A program made the position numbers and the translations under genes. The notes beneath the pieces are model-generated. The model had not been told where the DNA came from. It ran no database searches and was given only the letters and a program-made list of their open reading frames with translations. Below are positions 15,355 to 23,377 of a stretch of DNA of 34,458 bases, in pieces. This DNA is from Bacteroidia bacterium (GTDB taxonomy: Bacteria > Bacteroidota > Bacteroidia > UKL13-3), in assembly GCA_020049855.1 (NCBI GenBank), contig JAGVLJ010000033.1, forward strand, positions 1 through 34,458, read 5' to 3'. Within the stretch, counting starts at the first letter, position 1; every line of letters begins with the position of its first letter.

Positions 15355-16608
15355 ATGACGTCTCGGAGAGTCGTTATTACCGGACTGGGTGCGCTTACAC
15401 CAATTGGTAATACATTGGCTGAATATTGGGCCGGTTTAACCAACGGAGTGAGTGGTGCAGCACCTATTACCCGTTTCGATGCCAGTTCTTTTAAAACACA
15501 ATTTGCTTGTGAGGTTAAAAATTTTGATGTTCAAAATTTTATAGACCGCAAGGAAGCCAGAAGAATGGATCCATATACGCACTATGCGTTGGTTACCACA
15601 GATGAAGCTATTAAAGACTCTGGGATTGATGTTGAAAAAATCAACAAAGATAGGGTTGCGGTAATTTGGGGTTCTGGTATTGGAGGGCTTACCAGTTTTT
15701 ATAAGGAGGTAGTTGATTATGTAAAAAGTAATGGCCCTCCACGTTTCAGCCCTTTTTTTATTCCGATGATGATTGCGGACATTGCTTCTGGTCATATTTC
15801 TATTCGTCACGGATTCAGAGGAGCTAATTATACTACGGTTTCAGCTTGTGCCTCATCTAACAACGCTCTGGCCGATGCTTTCTTTTATATTAAAGCCGGT
15901 AAAGCTGACGTAGTGGTTACCGGTGGGTCAGAAGCCTGCGTTAATGAACCTGCTATGGGTGGATTTAACTCCATGAAAGCGCTTTCAGAACGCAATGATG
16001 ATCCACAAACCGCATCACGCCCGTTCGACCTTCACCGGGATGGTTTTGTTTTAGGAGAAGGATCAGGAGCATTGATTATTGAGGATTACGATCACGCCAA
16101 AGCCCGCGGAGCTAAAATTTACGCAGAAATAGCCGGCTGTGGGCTATCGGCTGATGCCTATCACATTACAGCTCCCCACCCTGAAGGATTAGGGGTAATT
16201 ACTGTAATGCATACTGCATTAAATGATGCAGCTCTTAAACCTTCTGATATAGATTATATAAACGTACATGGAACCTCTACCCCTTTAGGTGACGTTGCGG
16301 AGACACTGGCCATTCAGAAAGTGTTTGGTGAACATGCGTATAACCTTAATATCAGTTCAACTAAATCCATGACCGGCCACTTACTGGGCGGTGCCGGTGC
16401 CGTTGAAGCTATTGCCACCATTATGGCATTAAAAGAAGGAATCATTCCTCCTACCATCAACCACTTCACGGATGATCCTCAATTAGACAATAAACTAAAC
16501 TTTACCTTTAATACTGCTCAAAAACGCAATATCCGCGCGGCTCTTAGCAATACCTTTGGATTTGGTGGGCATAATGTAACTGTGATCTTCAAAAAGTTTG
16601 AAGATTAG
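15355..16608 (+). CDS. fabF: 3-oxoacyl-[acyl-carrier-protein] synthase II
   Basis: A 417-aa elongating ketosynthase that condenses malonyl-ACP with acyl-ACP in fatty-acid synthesis. The Cys-His-His catalytic triad is intact: Cys165 in VSACASSNNA, His305 in VHGTSTPLGD and His342 in SMTGHLLGGAGA. The N-terminal RRVVITGLGALTPIG and the near-terminal NTFGFGGHNV are typical. The length matches FabF. Condensing with His-His rather than His-Asn separates it from FabH. It is co-transcribed with acpP and lies 23 bases before rnc. Confidence 0.97.
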   Translation: MTSRRVVITGLGALTPIGNTLAEYWAGLTNGVSGAAPITRFDASSFKTQFACEVKNFDVQNFIDRKEARRMDPYTHYALVTTDEAIKDSGIDVEKINKDRVAVIWGSGIGGLTSFYKEVVDYVKSNGPPRFSPFFIPMMIADIASGHISIRHGFRGANYTTVSACASSNNALADAFFYIKAGKADVVVTGGSEACVNEPAMGGFNSMKALSERNDDPQTASRPFDLHRDGFVLGEGSGALIIEDYDHAKARGAKIYAEIAGCGLSADAYHITAPHPEGLGVITVMHTALNDAALKPSDIDYINVHGTSTPLGDVAETLAIQKVFGEHAYNLNISSTKSMTGHLLGGAGAVEAIATIMALKEGIIPPTINHFTDDPQLDNKLNFTFNTAQKRNIRAALSNTFGFGGHNVTVIFKKFED

Positions 16609-16631
16609 GCGTAGTATTAAATATCGTAAGT

Positions 16632-17393
16632 TTGATATCGCGCTTTCTTTTTTGGATAAAATGGCCCAGCCTGCTTCTCTCTAAAGAAAGATTATTCTAC
16701 CGCACCATAAAAAATATTATTGGTTTGCGCCCTTACAAACTCAAATTGTACAGCCAAGCATTCAGGCATCATTCTGTTTCGGCTACTCTTAAAGATAACG
16801 GATTCAGAAATAGTAATGAGCGCCTGGAGTTTTTAGGAGATTCGGTTTTAAGTACGGTGGTGGCTGAATACCTTTTTCTTAAATTCCCTTTTAAAAATGA
16901 AGGCTTTCTAACCGAGATGCGTTCAAAGGTGGTAAGCAGGGAATCATTAAATGATCTGGCCCAGAAAATGGGAGTAGATAAACTAGTAAAATACGATGCC
17001 CGTCAGTTTGATAATCCAATAAATAAACGTGCCTTATTTGGTAACGCATTTGAAGCACTAATTGGAGCTATTTACCTTGACCACGGATACGTGGCAGCAA
17101 AAAAATTTATCTACCGTAAAATTTTAAGCTACCACATTGACGTAGATAAACTGGAAACAACCGAAAAGAATTTTAAAGGAAGATTGCTTGAGTGGGCTCA
17201 ACGAAATAACCGAACTCTTGATTTTGAGTTGCTGGAAGAAATAAAAAGCGGCAAAATGAAACTATACAAAATTAAATTAATGGTTGATGGGGTACAGTAC
17301 AGTATAGGTGAAGATTACTCGAAGAAAAAAGCAGAGCAAATTGCTGCTGAAAAAGCTTGTGAGCTATTAAATATTTTTGAAGTTAAAAACTAA
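16632..17393 (+). CDS. rnc: Ribonuclease III
   Basis: A 253-aa double-strand-specific endoribonuclease for rRNA and mRNA processing. The endonuclease domain spans about 20-160 with the signature NERLEFLGDSVLS (62-74) holding the first acidic residues, and the second site GNAFEALIGAIYLD (137-150) with Glu141. The position equivalent to E. coli Asp114 is Asn138, while Glu141 is kept. A double-stranded-RNA-binding domain covers about 175-250, ending YSKKKAEQIAAEKACELL. The start is the TTG at 16632; no in-frame ATG occurs before the conserved region. The stop lies 2 bases from the convergent 73-aa gene. Confidence 0.95.
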   Translation: MISRFLFWIKWPSLLLSKERLFYRTIKNIIGLRPYKLKLYSQAFRHHSVSATLKDNGFRNSNERLEFLGDSVLSTVVAEYLFLKFPFKNEGFLTEMRSKVVSRESLNDLAQKMGVDKLVKYDARQFDNPINKRALFGNAFEALIGAIYLDHGYVAAKKFIYRKILSYHIDVDKLETTEKNFKGRLLEWAQRNNRTLDFELLEEIKSGKMKLYKIKLMVDGVQYSIGEDYSKKKAEQIAAEKACELLNIFEVKN

Positions 17394-17395
17394 TG

Positions 17396-17617
17396 CTACC
17401 GGGAAGTGAACTTCCACTCATACTCGCTAAAAACACGCTCCAATATTGAGCTGTAAGAATCGTTAAATTGACTAAGGCACCATTGCTTTAAGTCAGTAAA
17501 TTCCTCGTACAAAACCAACGCTTTTACCGACTTGATTAATTCCTTTTCAAATAAGGCTTTATCAAAACTTACAGCTTGCAAAATGTGCTGATAATAATCG
17601 AGCATTTTTGATTTCAT
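17396..17617 (-). CDS. Small helical protein, 73 aa, unknown function
   Basis: A short charged protein predicted to be mostly alpha-helical, beginning MKSKMLDYYQHILQAVSF and containing FEKELIKSVKALVLYEEF and DLKQWCLSQF. It has no signal peptide or membrane segment. I believe similar small proteins occur in other Bacteroidota, but I cannot name a family. Support that it is real: a perfect AGGAGG five bases before the ATG, a TAnnTTTG promoter element at 17652-17659, and a palindrome just before the ribosome binding site. It is convergent with rnc, with only 2 bases between the stop codons. The palindromic leader suggests its expression is controlled. Confidence 0.75.
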   Translation of the reverse strand: MKSKMLDYYQHILQAVSFDKALFEKELIKSVKALVLYEEFTDLKQWCLSQFNDSYSSILERVFSEYEWKFTSR

Positions 17618-17622
17618 GGTTT

Positions 17623-17628
17623 CCTCCT
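17623..17628 (-). promoter_or_regulatory. Strong Shine-Dalgarno sequence (AGGAGG)
   Basis: On the minus strand AGGAGG stands 5 bases before the ATG at 17617. Such a full anti-16S match is unusual here: nearly all other genes in the window have none. It confirms the start codon of the 73-aa gene. Confidence 0.75.
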
Positions 17629-17650
17629 AATCAATTCCCGGAATGATTAA
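17628..17650 (-). promoter_or_regulatory. Palindromic leader element before the 73-aa gene
   Basis: On the minus strand the arms TAATC-ATTC and GAAT-T-GATTA are complementary around a CGG centre, with one bulged T. The 3' arm overlaps the first base of the AGGAGG ribosome binding site. It could be an RNA hairpin that limits ribosome access or the operator of a dimeric repressor; sequence alone cannot choose. Confidence 0.35.
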
Positions 17651-17651
17651 C

Positions 17652-17659
17652 CAAAATTA
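17652..17659 (-). promoter_or_regulatory. -7 promoter element for the 73-aa gene
   Basis: On the minus strand this reads TAATTTTG, an exact TAnnTTTG match, about 35 bases before the start codon. Transcription would begin near 17645, inside the palindrome. Confidence 0.5.
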
Positions 17660-17699
17660 TGCCCCGTTTAGTATTGACAGAAATTATTTTTTCGGTTTA

Positions 17700-18728
17700 T
17701 TAACTTAATACAGGGATCAGTGTCCTGATTTCATCACTTGCCGAGGCTCCCTGATAAAGGATTTTATAAACCGCCTGCATAATTGGCATAGCTACCCCAT
17801 ACTGTTTATTTAGCTCATGCATAGACTTGACCGCATAATAACCTTCGGCTATCATATTCATTTCAAGTTGTGCAGCCTGTACCGAATAGCCTTTCCCGAT
17901 CATATTGCCAAATGTGCGGTTTCGGCTAAATTGTGAATAAGCCGTTACCAGCAAATCGCCCAAATAGGCAGAGTCAGTAACCTCGCGGTGTGCCGGAAAA
18001 ATTTTATCAAGAAATCGTTCAATTTCCTTTATTGAGTTGGCAATAAGTACCGCTTGAAAATTATCACCATACCCAAGTCCATGACAAATTCCATTGGCCA
18101 GAGCATAAATATTTTTAAGCACCGCAGCATACTCTGTTCCGAATATATCATCACTGGATACCGTTTTTATAAATCTGCAGGCAAGCAGCGATGCAAAATG
18201 TTGAACATATTCATTATTCTGTCCGGCTATGGTTAAGAATGATAATTTCTCAAGAGCTACCTCTTCAGCATGGCATGGCCCTGAGATAACCAGCATATCA
18301 TGATAAGGAACTCCAAAACTATTGTGAAAATATTGTGCTACCAAATTACTGGTTTGAGGAACTATTCCCTTGATGGCCGAAACAACTATTTTGTTTTTCA
18401 ACATATTGCTGTCTGTACCCTTTAAACTATCGGCAAGAAAGGCCGAAGGAATTGCAAAAAGCAGAATATCGGAAGCGGAAATTATCTTCATCAAATTAGA
18501 GGAAACATTCACCCTATCCGAATTAATTCGTATAGAAGTAAGGTATTTAGGATTATGATGATACTGCTTGATGTAAGAGGCGCTTTCGTCACCTCTAACC
18601 CACCAGTTAACGGGAGAATCATTCGTAGTTAAATTATCACTTAGTATTTTAACCAAAGCGGTTCCCCAACTTCCCCCACCAATAACTGCAATATGTTTAG
18701 ACCCGGACTGCATCATGCAAAGATGCAT
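17700..18728 (-). CDS. gpsA: Glycerol-3-phosphate dehydrogenase [NAD(P)+]
   Basis: A 342-aa enzyme that reduces dihydroxyacetone phosphate to sn-glycerol 3-phosphate, the backbone for phospholipids. The Rossmann motif is VIGGGSWGTALVKIL (16-30), followed by AIPSAFL, VSAIKGIVPQT, the VISGPCHAEEVA segment, GTEYAAVLKNIYALANGICHG with the catalytic-type Lys, and SRNRTFG with the substrate-binding Arg. The length is normal. The start may be 18728 or the Met at 18716 or 18713 (MMQSGSKHIAVIGGG); the latter two would be closer to the nucleotide fold. It lies 35 bases downstream of the membrane fusion protein gene on the same strand and may be read from that operon. Confidence 0.95.
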   Translation of the reverse strand: MHLCMMQSGSKHIAVIGGGSWGTALVKILSDNLTTNDSPVNWWVRGDESASYIKQYHHNPKYLTSIRINSDRVNVSSNLMKIISASDILLFAIPSAFLADSLKGTDSNMLKNKIVVSAIKGIVPQTSNLVAQYFHNSFGVPYHDMLVISGPCHAEEVALEKLSFLTIAGQNNEYVQHFASLLACRFIKTVSSDDIFGTEYAAVLKNIYALANGICHGLGYGDNFQAVLIANSIKEIERFLDKIFPAHREVTDSAYLGDLLVTAYSQFSRNRTFGNMIGKGYSVQAAQLEMNMIAEGYYAVKSMHELNKQYGVAMPIMQAVYKILYQGASASDEIRTLIPVLS

Positions 18729-18763
18729 TTTTTTATGAAAATATACTGGATGAATTAATTGCC

Positions 18764-20140
18764 TCAGTCTCCTTCTTTAGCCCTAGACTCAGCGTGTATG
18801 GTTGATTCAAACAATTCCTTTTCGGTTACTTTCATAACTTGTTCACCATCTTTTAATTTTTTAGAAATTGTATTATACGGCCCACTGATAACCTCTTCAT
18901 TCTTTTCAATTCCACTGATGATATGAATGAACTCCTGATCCTGAATTCCATATTTCACTTCACGCATTACTGCTTTGCCTTCTTTGTAAACAAAAACCAC
19001 TTCTTTTAACTCTTCCTTTTTATCCTCGTCTTTACCCGACTCTTCTTTTTTAGTTTTCCTCAACTCTTTTACATCGCTGCCACGTGATGTAACCGCTACC
19101 ACCGGAATACTGGGGACATTAGTCACCATGTCAGTTTGTATTTCAACGGAAGCACTCATACCCGGACGAAACGGAGCGTGACTTTCTTTGAGTAAATCGC
19201 TGTAAGATGATTTTAGCATACGAATTTTTACGGTAAAATTTGTGACCTGATCGGCCGATACACCTGCTAAATTTGCAGAGTTAGCGACTTCGGTAACAAT
19301 ACCAAGAAATTTTCGATTCAGATAGGCATCAACTTCAACGGTGGCGGTATCACCAACACTTACACGTATAATATCGTTTTCATTTACCTCCACACGTGCT
19401 TCCATATCGGCAAGGTTGGCAATGCACATCATTTCGGTACCCGGCATTTGGGAGGTTCCTACTACACGTTCCCCTTTTTCTACACTTAATTTCGAAATAA
19501 TTCCACTTACAGGGGCAAAAATTTCGGTACGATTTAAATTTTTTCCCGCTTCATTTACCGATGCTTCAAAACTTGCCACCGTATATTCGGCCGCTTTGAT
19601 ACTTTGCTTGGTCGCTTCAATTTCGGCCTGGGCATTCAAATAAGCAGATTTTGCGGTTTCGAATTCAGCCTCGGAAAGAACCTTTTGATCGAACAGTTTT
19701 TTATTACGTTCGTACGTTAAACGTAATTCATTGTAACGGGCTTCTGCCTGCAACAATCTGGCTTTTGAGCTGGCTAACTGCGCCCGAGCATTATTTAAGG
19801 AGGCATTAGCTCTGTCCAGTGAAGTTATGTAAATTTCAGGATTGATTCTGCACAACAATTTCCCTTTTACAACCGAGTCTCCCTCTTTCACATACATATC
19901 TACGATTTCACCTGACACGTCAGAACTGATTTTCACCTCACGCTCGGGTTGTATTTTCCCATTTGCAGATACCGTTTCTACGATGGTTCGGTAAGTAACT
20001 TTGGCTACCGTAACTTTAGTTGCTTCCTTCTTACCTATCCATCCGGCTCCCTTTCCAACTATAAAAAAGAGTATAAGCAGCCCTACTAAAATTAGCAGGT
20101 AGGTTAATAAACGTGGTTTCTTTTTTTTGCTTATATTCAT
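18764..20140 (-). CDS. Efflux periplasmic adaptor (membrane fusion protein, HlyD/MacA-like)
   Basis: A 458-aa adaptor that would link an inner-membrane transporter to a TolC channel. It has a basic N terminus and one membrane helix (about 9-32), then a biotinyl-lipoyl-like half (GEIVDMYVKEGDSVVKGKLL), a coiled-coil hairpin rich in Ala, Glu and Gln (about 105-190), the return lipoyl half (APVSGIISKLSVEKGERVVG) and beta-barrel and C-terminal domains (VEVDAYLNRKFLGIVTEVAN). A lysine/glutamate-rich insert (about 355-375) interrupts the C-terminal part. I chose the ATG at 20140; an upstream Met would run into the TolC gene. It starts 7 bases after the TolC stop codon. No ABC or RND transporter gene is adjacent. 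Confidence 0.92.
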   Translation of the reverse strand: MNISKKKKPRLLTYLLILVGLLILFFIVGKGAGWIGKKEATKVTVAKVTYRTIVETVSANGKIQPEREVKISSDVSGEIVDMYVKEGDSVVKGKLLCRINPEIYITSLDRANASLNNARAQLASSKARLLQAEARYNELRLTYERNKKLFDQKVLSEAEFETAKSAYLNAQAEIEATKQSIKAAEYTVASFEASVNEAGKNLNRTEIFAPVSGIISKLSVEKGERVVGTSQMPGTEMMCIANLADMEARVEVNENDIIRVSVGDTATVEVDAYLNRKFLGIVTEVANSANLAGVSADQVTNFTVKIRMLKSSYSDLLKESHAPFRPGMSASVEIQTDMVTNVPSIPVVAVTSRGSDVKELRKTKKEESGKDEDKKEELKEVVFVYKEGKAVMREVKYGIQDQEFIHIISGIEKNEEVISGPYNTISKKLKDGEQVMKVTEKELFESTIHAESRAKEGD

Positions 20141-20147
20141 AACGATG

Positions 20148-21566
20148 TTATTGCAAAGTGATTGGTTTACCATTATAAAAATCAACCACTTTTTGACGGA
20201 AAATAAATTCATATTTCGCCTGAAACATAGTAGCCTCGGCACGCATAAAATTGTTTTTTGATACTGTATAATCAGTAAAATTCATGGCTCCTGCATTAAA
20301 TCGTTGCTCGGCATTTTTATAGCTCAAATTACCGGCCTCATAACTATTCATTGCTGCGGCATATCTGGCTTTTGCCGCATCCAAATCAAGCACGGCTTGC
20401 GTAATGGTGCGATACACCTGATTACGGGTTTGATTCAAATTGAGCTTACTTCGTTCCAAATTAATCTTTGATCGTTGAATTGCATTATTCACCTGCCAGT
20501 TGTTTAATACTGGTACGCTAAGCGTAAACCCCAACGACTTTCCGATATTATCTTTAATCTGCTGGTTAAACGGAGTAATTTCAGCACCAGTACTCGAATA
20601 ATAAGGGGCAGTGACCGGAACATTGTTTTGATCAAAATACAAAATTCGTGTTCCCAAATAAACAGACCCTGTTGACCGGATAAATGACTGAGAATAGGTT
20701 GTATTCACACTCCCGTTCATGGTCAACTTGGGACTGCGCCCCAATCTTGCCAGTGTCAATCCCTTTTGAGCAGCTAGTAATCTTATTTCTGCCGATTGAA
20801 TTTCGGGACCACGGGTGGAATAGCTTGCAACCAATGTATTGGTTAAAACGGTCGACTCTGTCAAGGGAATATCAATTGCAACCTTTTCAATCGTATTGTT
20901 TTCATCATATGGCAACTCTAATAGTTGCCATAGAATGAGATAAGCCAGTTTTACCTGATTTTGAGCGTTGGTAATACTTAGTTGTTCGTTGGCATACTGC
21001 GCCTTCAAATCGAGTATATTCCCTATGCTTATGCTTCCGGCCTCATATAATTTCTCCGTTCGCTCCAGTTGTTTTTTGGTATTCTCAGCCTGTATTCGTG
21101 TTGAAGTAAGGATCTCGTCATTGAGCAAAATGGTGAGGTAAGCATTAGCTACTGAAAGCAACAGGTTATTCATGGCCTGATTTAGATCATACTCGCTTGC
21201 TTTAAACAAAAGTTCATTTTGCTGCATCGCGGTATAGTTTTGCAATCCGTTAAACACTACCACACTACCAGTAACTCCGAAGCTATTGCTTCGTATCTGT
21301 TGATTCTGAAATGTATTGGTAAACGGGTCAATACTACGTCCGAAGTTAAAATTATTCGTACCAAAACCGTTTACCGTAGGCAGGTAATTAGCTTTACTTT
21401 GATTAAGTGTAAGCTTTGAATCCATATTGTTCAGTGCACTTTGCCGTACCGTAAGGTTATTTTTGAGCGCATAATCCATGCACTCTTGCAGTCCCCATTT
21501 TTTTTGGGCGTAACTAAATGAGGTAAGAAGAAACAGGGCTACAAGCCAAAAACTTTTCGCACTCAT
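20148..21566 (-). CDS. TolC-family outer membrane efflux protein
   Basis: A 472-aa outer-membrane channel subunit. Residues 1-20 are a signal peptide ending FSYAQ, then KWGLQECMDYALKNNLTVRQ, the typical TolC start. Two internal repeats each contain long helices and strands: the first has LNQSKANYLPTVNGFGTNNFNFG, split here as LNQSKANYLP and VNGFGTNNFNFG; the second has RLLAAQKGLTLARLGRSPKL. The C-terminal part includes RFNAGAMNFTDYTVSKNNF, another family mark. The length is normal. It is first in a minus-strand operon with the membrane fusion protein and gpsA. No clear TAnnTTTG box is seen in the 99-base gap to the divergent deacetylase. Confidence 0.93.
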   Translation of the reverse strand: MSAKSFWLVALFLLTSFSYAQKKWGLQECMDYALKNNLTVRQSALNNMDSKLTLNQSKANYLPTVNGFGTNNFNFGRSIDPFTNTFQNQQIRSNSFGVTGSVVVFNGLQNYTAMQQNELLFKASEYDLNQAMNNLLLSVANAYLTILLNDEILTSTRIQAENTKKQLERTEKLYEAGSISIGNILDLKAQYANEQLSITNAQNQVKLAYLILWQLLELPYDENNTIEKVAIDIPLTESTVLTNTLVASYSTRGPEIQSAEIRLLAAQKGLTLARLGRSPKLTMNGSVNTTYSQSFIRSTGSVYLGTRILYFDQNNVPVTAPYYSSTGAEITPFNQQIKDNIGKSLGFTLSVPVLNNWQVNNAIQRSKINLERSKLNLNQTRNQVYRTITQAVLDLDAAKARYAAAMNSYEAGNLSYKNAEQRFNAGAMNFTDYTVSKNNFMRAEATMFQAKYEFIFRQKVVDFYNGKPITLQ

Positions 21567-21665
21567 TTTTTTAATTCGCTTTTTTATACAATTTTCGTGC
21601 AGCGAAGTTATCAGCTTATTCTTACTCTTACCAATTTACAGGTTTTAATTCGACCAAAATACCGA

Positions 21666-22280
21666 ATGTACCGATTTAAGGTTCCGGACATACTACCAAC
21701 CCTACTCCCCGGATTTTTATGGCGGGTTGATGCCAATGAACCAGTTTTATACCTGACATTTGATGACGGACCTCACCATGAAATGACACCGTATGTGCTG
21801 GATACCCTGCATCAATTTAATGCCAAAGCCACGTTTTTTTGTGTTGGAGAAAATGTTTTAAAATATGCTGAAATATACCAGAGAATACTTGCTGAAAATC
21901 ATTCGGTGGGCAATCACACCTTTAACCATTTAAACGGCTGGAAAACATCTTTAGCTAAATACCTTGAGAATACTTCCCGGGCAGCAGAGACGATTCAAAG
22001 CAACCTATTCCGTCCGCCATACGGCAGAATAACTCCGGCTCAGGCACACCACCTAAGGGAGAAGTACACTTTGGTAATGTGGGATATTTTATCCAGAGAT
22101 TATGAACACAGTTTATCGTTAAAAAAATCGTTAAATGCAATTAAAACTTATAGCAGGCCGGGCTCATTGCTTGTTTTTCATGACAGCGAAAAAGCCGCCA
22201 GCAATCTTAAAACATTACTGCCGGAGACCTTAACTTATTTTCGTGATAAAGGGTATCGGTTTGACGCGTTGGGAGTATGA
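21666..22280 (+). CDS. Polysaccharide deacetylase (NodB domain)
   Basis: A 204-aa carbohydrate esterase family 4 protein that removes acetyl groups from N-acetylglucosamine-type polymers or related sugars. All five NodB motifs are intact: TFDDGP (31-36) with the base and metal Asp, HTFNH (84-88) with both metal His, RPPYG (116-120), WDILSRD (139-145) and VFHD (170-173) with the catalytic His. It has no signal peptide, so it may act in the cytoplasm or at the inner membrane face. The ATG at 21666 is preferred; an upstream GTG at 21597 adds an unconvincing extension. Its stop overlaps the next gene by four bases (ATGA), tying it to the glycosyltransferase. Confidence 0.92.
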   Translation: MYRFKVPDILPTLLPGFLWRVDANEPVLYLTFDDGPHHEMTPYVLDTLHQFNAKATFFCVGENVLKYAEIYQRILAENHSVGNHTFNHLNGWKTSLAKYLENTSRAAETIQSNLFRPPYGRITPAQAHHLREKYTLVMWDILSRDYEHSLSLKKSLNAIKTYSRPGSLLVFHDSEKAASNLKTLLPETLTYFRDKGYRFDALGV

Positions 22281-23377
22281 TGATGATTCAAATTTTTATT
22301 GCCTGTTGCATGCTGCATTTTCTCGTTCAAATAGTAACCGGAGTAGGTATTATTGCTGCCTATCACCCCGACAAACCAATACATCACCAACCGAAGATTT
22401 CAATACTTTTGGCTGCCCGAAACGAAGAGCAAAATATTCAAACCGCTTTACACTTTATTGACCAGCTAAACTACCCTAAGGAAAAACTACAGGTATTGAT
22501 AGGAAACGACCGATCGGAAGACCAAACAGAAAAACTTGTGAAAGATTTTATCTTTTACAAACCACATATGCAACTCATTTCAATTACCGATACAATAGGG
22601 AAAGCACAAGGGAAAGCAAACGTATTGGCTCAACTTGCTCATTACGCTACTGGCGAATTCTTCTTTATAACAGATGCCGATATTCAGGTAAGCGCAAATT
22701 GGGTTAATTCAATATTACCCGAATTTGAAGCCACAACCGGCATCGTCTCAGGAACAACCTTAGCCAAAGGCACAACGTGGTTTCAACGAATGCAGGCTAT
22801 TGATTGGATTTATTTCAGTGGGATGTTAGTAGGGATTACAAAGGCGGGGTTACCCTGCACCGCTGTTGGAAACAATATGGCCGTAAAACGTGAAGCCTAT
22901 TTTAGTACAGGAGGGTATGAAACACTTGATTTTTCGGTTACCGAAGATTACAAACTTTACGAAGAAGTAAGGAGAAGAGGATGGCTTACAAAAAACATAT
23001 TTACCCCTGGAAGTTGCACATTTACCAATACCCTCAATTCGTTTAAAGGAGTTCTTCATCAGCGAAAAAGATGGTTAACCGGAGGCCGCGCTTTACCCCT
23101 GCACTGGAAACTTATTTTGGGTATTTACGGCTTGTTCAGCCCGCTTTTTCTTATTTCCCTCTTCATCTCTCCTGCCACTGCTTTTACACTTACTCTGATA
23201 AAAATGGTATTGGAAATACTTATTACCAACATCATTCGAACCCTTGCAGGCGAATCTCGCTTTATTATCACTCATTTCGCACATCAATTTTACACTATTG
23301 TTCTCAATATCTCATTAAGCCTTTTTTATTATCTTCCGCTTCCATTTAATTGGAAAAACAGAAGTTACCGCCAATGA
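22277..23377 (+). CDS. Family 2 glycosyltransferase, membrane-anchored
   Basis: A 366-aa glycosyltransferase with an N-terminal hydrophobic segment (residues 4-27), a GT-A catalytic domain and two or three C-terminal membrane helices (about 278-330). The catalytic domain shows ISILLAARNEEQN, the nucleotide and metal motif TDAD (132-135), GNNMAVKREAYF, TEDYKL (222-227) with the catalytic-type Asp, and QRKRW (262-266), matching the QxxRW signature of processive polymerising enzymes. It sits between deacetylase and TatD genes with four-base overlaps at both ends. The combination resembles systems that build and deacetylate an amino-sugar polymer, but the sugar is unknown. A lipid-linked glycosyltransferase is an alternative. 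Confidence 0.9.
   Translation: MMMIQIFIACCMLHFLVQIVTGVGIIAAYHPDKPIHHQPKISILLAARNEEQNIQTALHFIDQLNYPKEKLQVLIGNDRSEDQTEKLVKDFIFYKPHMQLISITDTIGKAQGKANVLAQLAHYATGEFFFITDADIQVSANWVNSILPEFEATTGIVSGTTLAKGTTWFQRMQAIDWIYFSGMLVGITKAGLPCTAVGNNMAVKREAYFSTGGYETLDFSVTEDYKLYEEVRRRGWLTKNIFTPGSCTFTNTLNSFKGVLHQRKRWLTGGRALPLHWKLILGIYGLFSPLFLISLFISPATAFTLTLIKMVLEILITNIIRTLAGESRFIITHFAHQFYTIVLNISLSLFYYLPLPFNWKNRSYRQ

Noticed and set aside
20141-20242. N-terminal extension of the membrane fusion protein
   Set aside because: The extra 34 residues overlap the end of the TolC gene and look unlike a signal or membrane anchor; the ATG at 20140 gives a standard start.
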